A stretch of DNA of 64,000 nt from Daejeonella sp. (GCF_030695525.1 NZ_JAUYSS010000053.1:1-64000); one strand, 5' to 3'. Shown: positions 28,580 to 37,084, numbered from the stretch's first letter. The notes: generated by a model not told the origin, from the letters alone. A program made the numbers and translations.

Positions 28580-30229
28580 ATGAAGCGCAGAAGTGTAATT
28601 AAAGGCCTAGCTCTGCTTCCGGTTTCCGGAAGTGTGCTTGCTGTGGAAGCAGCAGAATCAAATGTATTGCAAGCTTCTTTTAATAATTTAACTGAAACAA
28701 CATTAAGTTCATTCCTGGATGAGAAGAATATTTATCGTTCCATGGGGGTTGAACCAATCATAAATTGCAGGGGTTCATTCACTATCATTGGAGGTTCAAT
28801 CAAACTTCCGAAAGTAAGGGAGGCACTCGAAGCAGCAAGTAATAATTTTGTTCAGCTTGATGAGCTGGCAGAAGCAGCTGGTAAACGACTTGCTGAACTT
28901 ACTAAGACAGAGTGGGGAATGGTTTCATCCGGGTGTGCAGCCGGTGTTAAACACATCACTGCAGCCTGCGTTACAGGCGGTAGTCCTGAGAGACTGATCC
29001 GTATTCCTGATCTTACCGGATTTGAGAAAACTGAGGTAATCATACCAAGATATTCCCGTCAGCATTATGATCATGCCGTGAGAAATATAGGGGTCAAAAT
29101 TATAACTGTTTCAACAGCGGCTGAACTGGAAAAATCGATCAATTCAAAAACAGCAATGATTTATCTGACCTCCGGAACTCCCGGCGCAGCATCAGATACC
29201 GGCCAGCCACTCTCACTGGAAGTAATTGCAGCAATTGCAAAACCAATGAATATTCCTATTCTTATGGATGCAGCAGCAGAAAGCCTGACAATTCCGCCTG
29301 TACATTTGAAAAGAGGGGCAGATATTGTTGCTTATAGCGGAGGTAAAACTATTCGCGGACCCCAGTCGGCAGGATTAATGCTAGGCAAAAAAAATATTTT
29401 ACTTGCAGCCTGGCAGGCAAGTGCGCCACACCATGGTCCCGGGCGTGACAATAAACTGGATCGTGATGAAATCGTGGGAATGGTCGCAGCAGTTGAGGAT
29501 TGGCTAGTTCGTGATCATGATGCAGAATGGAAGAGATGGCTTTCCTGGCTTGATGTAATTTCGAAAAAAGTATCAGGTATCAGTGGCATTACAACGAAAA
29601 TTATTGAACCGGTAAATTTGAATAATAAGTATCCGGTTCTGCATATTATCTGGGACCCCGCAAAGTATCCTGTTACGGGTTATGAGATTGCAGAGGAGGT
29701 AGGTAGGAATAAGCCGAGGATTGCATTGGGGAATCGTGACGAGGCCGATGGAACTACTTCAATACAGATTACTCCGGGGCATATGCAGCCAGGTGAAGAG
29801 AAAATAGTTGCTGAAAGGCTATTTGAGGTTTTGTCGAAGAAGAGAAGTTTCAAGCCCGAAATGGCTGCACCTGCTGCTAATCTTAGCGGGCGCTGGGATG
29901 TTGAAGTTCAGTACGCTTTAAGCACGAGTCAGCATTCCTTTGTGATTGAACAGGAAGGGAACTGGATTCAGGGAACGCATAAGGGAGATCATGACACAAA
30001 AAATATGGTGGGTACCATAGAGGGAAATGAGGTAAAGATCAGAAGTACAATCCCTATTGTTGGGAATATTATTATTTACCTCTTTTCCGGTAAGATCAAT
30101 GGAGATATCATTTCCGGCGATATCCATATGGGAGAATATCTGACTGCTAAATTTACAGCCAGACGTAATACAACTAAACTACCTAAACAAAAAGTTATGA
30201 TTCCGGGTGGTCAGCCATTGGCGACTTGA
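28580..30229 (+). CDS. Tat-exported SelA/DgaE-like PLP enzyme, paralog 3
   Basis: The start is placed at the ATG at 28580, giving 549 residues beginning MKRRSVIKGLALLPVSG (Tat-type); the frame is open further upstream but would bury the signal inside the previous gene. Lys256 in AYSGGKTIRGPQS is the Schiff-base lysine and Asp230 (ILMDAAA) the ring-nitrogen partner. The C-terminal beta-rich domain (NLSGRWDVEVQYALST to AKFTARR) is kept. Relative to paralogs 1 and 2 the residues after the catalytic Lys change from AIC to TIR, which may alter substrate choice. It ends the duplicated block. Confidence 0.85.
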   Translation: MKRRSVIKGLALLPVSGSVLAVEAAESNVLQASFNNLTETTLSSFLDEKNIYRSMGVEPIINCRGSFTIIGGSIKLPKVREALEAASNNFVQLDELAEAAGKRLAELTKTEWGMVSSGCAAGVKHITAACVTGGSPERLIRIPDLTGFEKTEVIIPRYSRQHYDHAVRNIGVKIITVSTAAELEKSINSKTAMIYLTSGTPGAASDTGQPLSLEVIAAIAKPMNIPILMDAAAESLTIPPVHLKRGADIVAYSGGKTIRGPQSAGLMLGKKNILLAAWQASAPHHGPGRDNKLDRDEIVGMVAAVEDWLVRDHDAEWKRWLSWLDVISKKVSGISGITTKIIEPVNLNNKYPVLHIIWDPAKYPVTGYEIAEEVGRNKPRIALGNRDEADGTTSIQITPGHMQPGEEKIVAERLFEVLSKKRSFKPEMAAPAANLSGRWDVEVQYALSTSQHSFVIEQEGNWIQGTHKGDHDTKNMVGTIEGNEVKIRSTIPIVGNIIIYLFSGKINGDIISGDIHMGEYLTAKFTARRNTTKLPKQKVMIPGGQPLAT

Positions 30230-30264
30230 TAAAATGATTTTTAACATATAAAAAGCATTATAAT

Positions 30265-31218
30265 ATGAAACGCAGAGACATCATTAAAGGTATGGCAGCA
30301 ATGCCCTTATTGGGCTTGATTAATCCAATTGATTCAGTTCTGGCTTCAATGCCAGAGAAATTTAAGAAAAAGCGTTTGGTCATTGACACCCATGTGGAAA
30401 CATGGAATTTTGATTCGCGGTTCCCGTTCAAACATCCAGAAAATCCAAATCTAAAAGTGTCGATTGAAGCCCCTATTGAAAACCAGATTAAGCAGATGAA
30501 GGATTTCGATATTACTTATGGGGTACTGATAAATCCGCGCTATTATGGCTGGGATAATTCTTATAAGGCTCATTGCGTTAAAACCTACCCCAATCATTTC
30601 GTGGCTCATGGCTTACTGAATCCACATGATCCTAAAATTGTCGATAATCTCAGGTATTGGGTCAATGAACATGGTTTTCAGGGGATGCGTTTCAGCCCGA
30701 TATACCATCCTAAAGAAACCTGGCTAAATTCAGCAGCTCATTATCCTTTATGGAAAGAAGCCGAAAAACTGGGACTTTGTTTCAACTATTATATCCTGCC
30801 TCATCAGATGCCAATGATTGAAGATATGGCTGAACGTTTCCCGGGTGTAAAAATAGTGATAGATCATGCCGGAAAACCGGATTTGAAGGCAGCGGATTGC
30901 TGGCCTGAGTTTAAAAAAATGTTTAAGCTTAGCCGTTTTAAAAATGTCTGGATAAGTAGTTCGGAACCTTATGAAATGTCGGAAATAAAAAAGTATCCCT
31001 ATGAAGATACACTGCCCTTCTACAAAGCTATTTATGAAGAGTTTGGACCAAAGCAGATCATTTGGGGGACAGGATATCCTTTCCCGCGATGGGAGCTTCC
31101 AATGGATAAAGAATTGGAGTTCATGTATAAGTACTGTGACTTCTATACCGAAAAGGATCTGGATTTAATAATGGGTAAGAATGCTCTTAAGATCTGGAAA
31201 TTTCCAAAGAAAGCTTAA
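30265..31218 (+). CDS. Tat-exported amidohydrolase-2 (COG3618-like) hydrolase
   Basis: A 317-residue TIM-barrel protein starting MKRRDIIKGMAAMPLLG, the same Tat-like signal as its neighbours. It resembles the COG3618 group, which includes L-fuconolactonase, rhamnonolactonase and 2-pyrone-4,6-dicarboxylate lactonase. Seen motifs are VIDTHVETW, HGLLNPHDP, GMRFSPIY, VIDHAGKP and WGTGYPFPRW. The usual HxH of the first strand is HVE here and the usual final Asp motif (GSDWP-like) reads GTGYP, so several metal ligands appear to be replaced. It may be metal-independent or use another mechanism. In this locus a lactone- or amide-opening step is plausible, but function cannot be assigned. Confidence 0.7.
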   Translation: MKRRDIIKGMAAMPLLGLINPIDSVLASMPEKFKKKRLVIDTHVETWNFDSRFPFKHPENPNLKVSIEAPIENQIKQMKDFDITYGVLINPRYYGWDNSYKAHCVKTYPNHFVAHGLLNPHDPKIVDNLRYWVNEHGFQGMRFSPIYHPKETWLNSAAHYPLWKEAEKLGLCFNYYILPHQMPMIEDMAERFPGVKIVIDHAGKPDLKAADCWPEFKKMFKLSRFKNVWISSSEPYEMSEIKKYPYEDTLPFYKAIYEEFGPKQIIWGTGYPFPRWELPMDKELEFMYKYCDFYTEKDLDLIMGKNALKIWKFPKKA

Positions 31219-31275
31219 ATTCTACAGGTTTTAAATTTATTTTTCTTATTTTTAAATAGCATCAATTTTAATTAT

Positions 31276-32208
31276 ATGTTTTCAAAAAATTATAGATTTT
31301 ATCTATCTCTTGTTTTTATTTGTTATTTAGGTTCAGTTTCTAACCTATTCGCACAGGCGATACCTAAGGAGGAATTGATATTTTTAACTTCAGCCTGGAA
31401 GGGTGAGCGATTTGCCGACGGTCGTCCAAGGATTTCGGATGACTTATTGAAACGTGCCCGTGAAATAGGTATTGAAGAAGCCTGGCAAATCCTGAATAAT
31501 GAAGGATATCTGTATCAGTATGAGCGCAATTGGAAAATACTTCACGAAGATGTTACAGTAGTAGGTCGGGCTTTGACTGCTCAGTTTATGCCAATCCGCC
31601 CGGATGTGGAAAAGAATATTGTAGAACGTGCAGCAAAGGAAGGCCGTGCGGGAAGACATTTGCATTGGCCGATCAATATGTTGACTAAGGGAGATGTATA
31701 TGTTGCCGATAATAAAGGCAGGGTGGGATCGCTTATGGGCGATAACCTTGGTAATGTGATCTATAAGAATTCAGGCAATGGGGTTGTCTTCGACGGATTT
31801 GCCCGTGATATAGATGGTTTGGCGGAAATAAAAGGCTTTAATGCTCATGTCAGGGATTTTGCTCCTCAGTTTTTACAAGGTGTAGTGTTAATGGGATTGA
31901 ATACACCAATCACTATTGGGTCGGCGATTGTTCTTCCTGGCGATCTGGTTATTGCCGGAAGGGCAGGTGTAGTTTTCATTCCGGCACATATGGCTGAGCT
32001 GGTTATTTCTACAGCAGAATTTATTGCATCTAAAGATCGTTTCGGACATGAGATGATCAGGAGTGGGACTTATAAGGCAAATGAGGTCGATACTCAGTGG
32101 ACCGATACAATTAAGGTTGAGTATCTGAAATGGCTGGATCGGAATCCGGCTGAAAAGAAGATTACCCGTGCGCAATTGGATCAGTTTATGTCGAAAAGAA
32201 CCTATTAA
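31276..32208 (+). CDS. Exported RraA/HMG-aldolase-fold protein
   Basis: A 310-residue protein with a signal peptide ending NLFAQ. The core shows the RraA-fold signature shared with 4-hydroxy-4-methyl-2-oxoglutarate/CHA aldolases: GDNLGNVIYKNSG, then GVVFDGFARDIDGL with the Arg-Asp pair, and IVLPGDLVIAGRAGVVFIP. HMG/CHA aldolases cleave 4-hydroxy-2-oxo acids to pyruvate and can decarboxylate oxaloacetate with a divalent metal. They are normally cytosolic; a signal peptide is unusual. The protein has N- and C-terminal extensions compared with the roughly 160-230 residues usual for the family. It is 8 bp upstream of the transporter gene. Confidence 0.8.
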   Translation: MFSKNYRFYLSLVFICYLGSVSNLFAQAIPKEELIFLTSAWKGERFADGRPRISDDLLKRAREIGIEEAWQILNNEGYLYQYERNWKILHEDVTVVGRALTAQFMPIRPDVEKNIVERAAKEGRAGRHLHWPINMLTKGDVYVADNKGRVGSLMGDNLGNVIYKNSGNGVVFDGFARDIDGLAEIKGFNAHVRDFAPQFLQGVVLMGLNTPITIGSAIVLPGDLVIAGRAGVVFIPAHMAELVISTAEFIASKDRFGHEMIRSGTYKANEVDTQWTDTIKVEYLKWLDRNPAEKKITRAQLDQFMSKRTY

Positions 32209-32216
32209 AAGGAAAT

Positions 32217-33335
32217 ATGAAGCCAGTATTCAAAATAGTGATGGGTTTGGGTTCAATCTGCCTCCTGGCAGCACTGATTCTTTACCTGGTCAATAATCCA
32301 AAAACAGCAGAACCCTTCTTAATTGTTGGTATCGTTTGTTTTGCACTGGGTGTCAGGGGAGTATCTGCTCTGAAGGGCTTCGCTTATCCGATCATGATTG
32401 TGGGGGTAGTTTCAACAGCCCTGATATTTCCGCAGTATTTTATAGAGATCAATGGCTATAAGCTTTCCGGACTAATAACCCCGCTGATTCAGTTAATCAT
32501 GTTCGGGATGGGTATTACTATGAGTTACAAAGACTTTCTGGGTGTATTCAAAGCACCAAAAGGAGTATTTGTAGGTATATTCAGTCATTTTACAATTATG
32601 CCCCTGCTGGGCTTTGCCCTTGCAAGCATGAGTAATTTTGAACCGGAAATTGCCGCCGGGATGATTTTGATTGGCTGTGCCCCGAATGCGGTTGCGGCCA
32701 ATGTAATTTCATATCTGGCAAAAGCAAATCTGGCCTTGTCAATCACCCTGACCTCGATTGCTACCTTATTGGCTCCATTCCTTACACCTTTATTGATGAA
32801 ATTGCTGGGGGGCTCATTTATTGAGATTAATGTACTTGATATGATGTGGGATATTATGAAAATGGTCATTCTTCCGATCACATTGGCTATCGTGCTGAAT
32901 GAACTGCTTAAAGATAAGATCAAGTGGTTGAATTCGATAATGCCAATGGTGTCAATGTTTGGGATTGCTTTCATCATTATCATTGTAACTGCAGTAGGGA
33001 GAGAAAGCCTGCTAACAGTTGGACCACTTCTGATTTTGTTGGTATTGATCCTTAACTTGTTAGGCTATACGCTGGGCTACTGGTCGGGTAGATTGTTCGG
33101 AATGAATGAAAAGGATTGCCGGACAATAGCCATAAATGTAGGTATGCAGAATGCGGGACTTTCAAAGGGTTTGGCTCATGGTATGGGCAAACTGGGTACT
33201 GTTGGATTAGCACCTATGATCTATGGCCCGATGATGAATATCACTGGTTCTATCCTAGCCTCATATTGGCAGAACAGACCACCCCTTGATCCGGGAAGTG
33301 AAAACAATGAAGCTGAAATAAATTCTTCTAAATAA
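32217..33335 (+). CDS. BASS-family (bile acid:Na+ symporter-like) transporter
   Basis: A 372-residue inner-membrane protein with about ten membrane segments. Family signatures are GCAPNAVAANVIS, LSITLTSIATLLAPFLTPLL and IAINVGMQNAGLS. BASS carriers move organic anions such as bile acids, pyruvate, pantothenate-type acids and other oxo-acids with sodium. An additional N-terminal pair of membrane segments (IVMGLGSICLLAALILYLV and the next) precedes the core. Placed between exported and cytosolic enzymes, it is the obvious route for the organic acid made in the periplasm. The exact substrate is unknown. Confidence 0.88.
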   Translation: MKPVFKIVMGLGSICLLAALILYLVNNPKTAEPFLIVGIVCFALGVRGVSALKGFAYPIMIVGVVSTALIFPQYFIEINGYKLSGLITPLIQLIMFGMGITMSYKDFLGVFKAPKGVFVGIFSHFTIMPLLGFALASMSNFEPEIAAGMILIGCAPNAVAANVISYLAKANLALSITLTSIATLLAPFLTPLLMKLLGGSFIEINVLDMMWDIMKMVILPITLAIVLNELLKDKIKWLNSIMPMVSMFGIAFIIIIVTAVGRESLLTVGPLLILLVLILNLLGYTLGYWSGRLFGMNEKDCRTIAINVGMQNAGLSKGLAHGMGKLGTVGLAPMIYGPMMNITGSILASYWQNRPPLDPGSENNEAEINSSK

Positions 33336-33338
33336 ACT

Positions 33339-33770
33339 ATGAAATTAAAATATATCTGCATTTTAATCACTTTGGCAGGGATTAGTTTTAGCTTAAATGC
33401 TCAGACAAAAAAGGAACAACGTGTTGTGCAGTTGGTGAATGATTTTAATCAGGCTATTATCAGTACCGATAGCACAGGCTTAAAAAGCCTGGTATGGGAA
33501 GATTTAAGTTACGGACATTCTTCCGGACTTGTCCAGGATAAGGCAGCATTTATTGCGGGAGTGATGAATGGCCCCAACTTTTTCAAGAAATTCGACCTGC
33601 AAAACCAAACGATTAAAGTTTCAGGAAAAAACGCAGTGGTCAGACATGTGGCTATTGCCCATGCTGTTAATCAGGGAAATCCGGTTGAAATCAGGTTTGG
33701 GAATATTCTCATCTGGCAAAAGAAACAAGGGCATTGGAAGCTGCTGGCCCGACAAGGATATAAGCTTTAA
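33339..33770 (+). CDS. Exported NTF2-like (DUF4440-type) protein
   Basis: A 143-residue protein with a signal peptide ending LNAQ and one cone-shaped NTF2-like domain. It shows the helical start RVVQLVNDFNQAIISTDS, LVWEDLSYGHSSG, then VSGKNAVVRHVAIAH and the closing WKLLARQGYKL. Such domains are small-molecule-binding or isomerase-like, and many have no known activity. It starts 3 bp after the transporter stop, so it is cotranscribed. It could bind or isomerise a pathway intermediate in the periplasm; nothing in the sequence decides this. Confidence 0.75.
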   Translation: MKLKYICILITLAGISFSLNAQTKKEQRVVQLVNDFNQAIISTDSTGLKSLVWEDLSYGHSSGLVQDKAAFIAGVMNGPNFFKKFDLQNQTIKVSGKNAVVRHVAIAHAVNQGNPVEIRFGNILIWQKKQGHWKLLARQGYKL

Positions 33771-33842
33771 CACTATCTGAATTAATTACAAACAGGATGG
33801 TATGCCCGGAAGGGCTATTCATCAGAATACAAATTTTATAAA

Positions 33843-34508
33843 ATGGATAAGAAAACAGAGCTAAAAGCTCTCATTAAGGAGCAGGGGATTGTCCCTTTGT
33901 ACTATGCTGCAGATGCCGGGGTCAGTATTGAGTTAATGCGTGCAATGTACGAGGGGGGGATTCGCACAACCGAGTATGCAAATCGTGGAGAACAGGCGAT
34001 GAAGAACTTTAAGGAAATGCGTAAGGCATGTGATGCAGAAATGCCGGGTATGCGTTTAGGTATTGGGACAATTAAAAATACAGAAGCAGCGAAAGAATAT
34101 ATCGGTGAAGGTGCTGAGTTCCTGGTCTGTCCCGGTATTTTGGAGTCTGTAATCGAGCTGTCAGATGATCATAATTTGCTCTGTGTTCCCGGCTGTATGA
34201 CCCCTAGTGAAATCATCCGTGCCGAATCCTGTGGCGTGAACATGGTGAAACTTTTTCCGGCAAATACGCTGGGCCCTTCTTATATTGAGGCAGTTCAGGC
34301 ATTGTTTACAGATATGACTTTCTTACCCACAGGTGGTATTGAACTGAATGAGGACAACCTTAGGTCTTGGTTTAAAGTTGGAGTTTGTGCTGTGGGTGGA
34401 AGTAAGATGATAACTAAAGCGGTAATCGAGAATCAGCTTTATGATGACTTGAGTAAAGAATGTCATCGTGCTTTGGATCTGATTAAAACGATTCGGGAGA
34501 GTTTATAA
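33843..34508 (+). CDS. KDPG/KHG-type (2-oxo-3-deoxy acid) aldolase
   Basis: A 221-residue class I aldolase, cytosolic (no signal). Glu44 (RTTEYANRG) and Lys136 (VNMVKLFPAN) match the catalytic Glu and Schiff-base Lys of KDPG aldolase; GIGTIKN and LPTGGIELNEDN are also conserved. The family cleaves 2-oxo-4-hydroxy acids to pyruvate plus an aldehyde or glyoxylate. In the enterobacterial dga pathway the aldolase DgaF works with the PLP enzyme DgaE, and the same pairing of families is seen here. This suggests that the PLP enzymes produce a 2-oxo-3-deoxy acid which this aldolase splits. Confidence 0.92.
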   Translation: MDKKTELKALIKEQGIVPLYYAADAGVSIELMRAMYEGGIRTTEYANRGEQAMKNFKEMRKACDAEMPGMRLGIGTIKNTEAAKEYIGEGAEFLVCPGILESVIELSDDHNLLCVPGCMTPSEIIRAESCGVNMVKLFPANTLGPSYIEAVQALFTDMTFLPTGGIELNEDNLRSWFKVGVCAVGGSKMITKAVIENQLYDDLSKECHRALDLIKTIRESL

Positions 34509-34558
34509 ATTAAGGAAATTAATTAAATAGAATACAAATTTTTAAGACAAATCATACA

Positions 34559-35470
34559 ATGAACGAGTCATTATATAAATACATGCGTGTGGGCCTGGTC
34601 CACTTTATGGCTTTTCCGGCCACGATCAAAGGTGAAGGGCCGGTGTTGGAAACAATCCGCAAAATTGCCGTTGATGATTATTTCAGTGCAATTGAAATAA
34701 CCACGATTAAGGATCCGGAAACCCGTCTGGCGGTTAAGAAAATGCTGGAAACCTCTCATATGACGGTAGCTTATGGAGCACAGCCAAGGTTGCTGACTAC
34801 CGGCTTGAACATTAACAGTTTAGTGGAAGAGGAACGACAGAAAGCACTTGATAACTTGAAACAGGGTATTGATGAGGCCTATGAAATTGGAGCAGCCAGC
34901 TTTGCTTTTCTCAGTGGAAACTATGAAGAAAGCAGAAAAGAAGAGGCCTTTCAGGCCCTGGTTAAATCAACTAATGAGATTTGTGCCTATGCAAAGAGCA
35001 AAGGTGATATGAAAATAGCGCTGGAGGTTTTTGATTATGATGTAGATAAAAGGAGCCTGATCGGTCCGGCAGATCTAGCCTTGCGTTATGCCAAAGAGAT
35101 CCGTAAAGCACATGATCATTTCGGTCTGATGGTAGACCTGAGCCATATTCCATTGATCCATGAAACGATTGAGGAATCAATACTTCCGGTAAAGGATTAT
35201 ATTGTGCATGCTCATATCGGGAATTGTGTGGTGAAAAGTCCAGATATGGCTGCATACGGAGATGTGCATCCAAGGTTTGGTTTCCCTAATGGCGAGAATG
35301 ATGTGGATGAAGTGGTTGAATACCTGAAGGTCTTACTGGATATAGGTTTCCTTAATACCCAAACCCCACCAGTAGTAAGTTTTGAGATTAAACCCTTTGG
35401 AGATGAGGATGCTGATGTAGTGATTGCCAATGCCAAACGGGTGCTGAATCTGGCATGGGCGAGGGTTTGA
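34559..35470 (+). CDS. AP-endonuclease-2-fold sugar isomerase/epimerase
   Basis: A 303-residue cytosolic TIM-barrel of the sugar phosphate isomerase/epimerase superfamily. Likely metal ligands are Glu in ALEVFDYD, Asp in MVDLSHIP, His in HAHIGN and Glu in SFEIKPFG, the usual Glu-Asp-His-Glu set. The superfamily includes hydroxypyruvate isomerase, tagatose epimerases and IolE/IolI. Given the dehydrogenase and glycerate kinase downstream, interconversion of tartronate semialdehyde and hydroxypyruvate is an attractive role, but epimerisation of a sugar acid is equally possible. Confidence 0.8.
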   Translation: MNESLYKYMRVGLVHFMAFPATIKGEGPVLETIRKIAVDDYFSAIEITTIKDPETRLAVKKMLETSHMTVAYGAQPRLLTTGLNINSLVEEERQKALDNLKQGIDEAYEIGAASFAFLSGNYEESRKEEAFQALVKSTNEICAYAKSKGDMKIALEVFDYDVDKRSLIGPADLALRYAKEIRKAHDHFGLMVDLSHIPLIHETIEESILPVKDYIVHAHIGNCVVKSPDMAAYGDVHPRFGFPNGENDVDEVVEYLKVLLDIGFLNTQTPPVVSFEIKPFGDEDADVVIANAKRVLNLAWARV

Positions 35471-35534
35471 TTATAAGCTAAAAGCAGAAAGCTAAAAGCA
35501 TAAAGTAAAAAGGATTATTAGAACTGAAATAAGC
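35471..35534. repeat. Imperfect AAAGCTAAAAGC tandem repeat
   Basis: The 64 bp spacer holds three imperfect copies of a 12-14 bp unit (TAAGCTAAAAGC, AAAGCTAAAAGC, AAAGTAAAAAG) between about 35474 and 35511. A similar word set occurs in inverse orientation at 63384-63420, so this seems to be a dispersed intergenic repeat of the genome. Confidence 0.6.
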
Positions 35535-36494
35535 ATGAAGTTAGTTGTATTAGATGGTTATACCTTAAATCCCGGGGATTTGACCTGGGAGGGAATAAAA
35601 CAATTCGGGAACCTGGAGGTGCATGATCGCACACCTGAAAGCCTGATCGTAGAGCGTTGTCAGGGAGCAGAGATCATTTTTACGAACAAGACCCCGCTCA
35701 GGGAGTCTGTACTTTCTCAGCTACCTGACCTGAAATACATCGGAGTTCTGGCAACAGGTTACAATGTAGTGGATGTAGACTATGCAAAAACCAGAGGGAT
35801 TGCAGTGGCCAATGTACCTGGTTATGGTACGGCATCTGTGGTACAAATGACCTTCGCCTTATTGCTGGAATTATGCCAGCATGTACAGAGCCATAGCGAT
35901 TCGGTTCGTCAGGGCGACTGGGCAGCATCACCCGATTTTTGTTACTGGAATTATCCATTGATTGAGTTAGAAGGAAAAACAATTGGAATCATTGGTTTCG
36001 GCAGTATCGGGCAGAAAGTGGCAGATATTGCAACGGCTTTTGGAATGAATATTCTGGGTTATTCCAGGACCAAATCAGATCAATCGCATCGAAAAAATTT
36101 CAAATGGGCTGAACTGAATCAGCTCTTGAAGGAGTCGGATGTGGTGAGTGTTCACTGTCCGCTTTTCCCTGATACACAGGGCATTATTAATAAAGACACT
36201 TTGAAACTTATGAAGCCCAGTGCTTTCTTCTTGAATACCTCCAGAGGGCCGCTGATGGTTGATCAGGATCTGGCAGACGCATTAAACAAGGGAATCATAG
36301 CAGGCGCAGGGATTGATGTGTTATCAGTAGAACCTCCATCGGCAGACAATCCTTTGTTTAAGGCGAAGAATTGCCTGATTACTCCCCATATTGCATGGGC
36401 AACTAAAGAAGCCCGTTCCAGATTGATGGGAATTGCAGAAAAAAATTTATCTTCATTCCTTAATCAAAAACCTGTTAATATTGTAAATAAATAA
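35535..36494 (+). CDS. D-2-hydroxyacid dehydrogenase, hydroxypyruvate/glycerate type
   Basis: The 319-residue NAD(P)-dependent enzyme has the Rossmann loop IGFGSIGQKVADIA. The catalytic Arg and Glu are in NTSRGPLMVDQ and AGIDVLSVEPP, and the catalytic His in TPHIAWAT. TPHIAW and ATGYNVVDVD are typical of the glycerate dehydrogenase (HprA-like) subgroup, which reduces hydroxypyruvate to D-glycerate. A glycerate kinase follows three genes later, which supports that assignment. Cytosolic, with no signal peptide. Confidence 0.88.
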   Translation: MKLVVLDGYTLNPGDLTWEGIKQFGNLEVHDRTPESLIVERCQGAEIIFTNKTPLRESVLSQLPDLKYIGVLATGYNVVDVDYAKTRGIAVANVPGYGTASVVQMTFALLLELCQHVQSHSDSVRQGDWAASPDFCYWNYPLIELEGKTIGIIGFGSIGQKVADIATAFGMNILGYSRTKSDQSHRKNFKWAELNQLLKESDVVSVHCPLFPDTQGIINKDTLKLMKPSAFFLNTSRGPLMVDQDLADALNKGIIAGAGIDVLSVEPPSADNPLFKAKNCLITPHIAWATKEARSRLMGIAEKNLSSFLNQKPVNIVNK

Positions 36495-36511
36495 ATAAAA
36501 CCAAAAATTAA

Positions 36512-37084
36512 ATGATTATGAAAAAGTACTCTCTATTATTTCTTATTTCAGCAGCCTTATTAAGTTGTAATCCTAAGCAGGAAGATGCTGCAAAACAGGA
36601 AACAACAGCTGTTGCTGATACTGTAGATATTGAAGCTCGTTTAAAGGAATTAAATATAGAGCTTACAACTCCGAAGCCACCGACAGCTAATTTCGTAAAA
36701 ACTGTACGTGTAGGTAACCTCGTGTATACTTCAGGTCACGGTCCTGACCGGGCAGAAGGTGGGCCTTTAACAGGCAGAGTTGGTGGCGATTTAAGCCTGG
36801 AGCAGGGTCAGGAAGCTGCGCGTTTAACAGGTATTTCGTTACTCTCGAGCTTAAAGGCTGAAATTGGTGACCTGAACAAAGTAAAGCGTGTGGTTAAAGT
36901 ATTAGGGATGGTTCAGTCTACTCCTGAATTTAAAGATCAGCCGAAGGTGATGAATGCATTCTCTGATATGATGGTTGATATTTTCGGAGAGAAAGGCAAG
37001 CATGCCCGCTCAGCTGTAGGTATGAACGCATTACCTGGAAACATTGCTGTAGAAATTGAAATTATTGTCGAAGTAGAGGATTAA
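36512..37084 (+). CDS. Lipoprotein RidA/YjgF-family protein, copy 1
   Basis: A 190-residue protein with a lipoprotein signal MIMKKYSLLFLISAALLSC. The RidA domain starts near residue 45 and carries VRVGNLVYTSGHGP, the conserved Arg in HARSAVGMNALPGNIAVEIE and the final Glu-rich strand. RidA proteins hydrolyse reactive enamine/imine products such as 2-aminoacrylate made by PLP-dependent eliminations. Most are cytosolic; a lipidated form is unusual and fits the exported PLP enzymes of this locus. It is 17 bp after the dehydrogenase gene and is duplicated immediately downstream. Confidence 0.88.
   Translation: MIMKKYSLLFLISAALLSCNPKQEDAAKQETTAVADTVDIEARLKELNIELTTPKPPTANFVKTVRVGNLVYTSGHGPDRAEGGPLTGRVGGDLSLEQGQEAARLTGISLLSSLKAEIGDLNKVKRVVKVLGMVQSTPEFKDQPKVMNAFSDMMVDIFGEKGKHARSAVGMNALPGNIAVEIEIIVEVED

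Noticed and set aside
17650-30229. SelA-like proteins as L-seryl-tRNA(Sec) selenium transferases
   Set aside because: They carry export signals, occur as three paralogs next to amidohydrolases, have a C-terminal beta domain and lack a tRNA-binding N-terminus; no selB or tRNA-Sec was seen.
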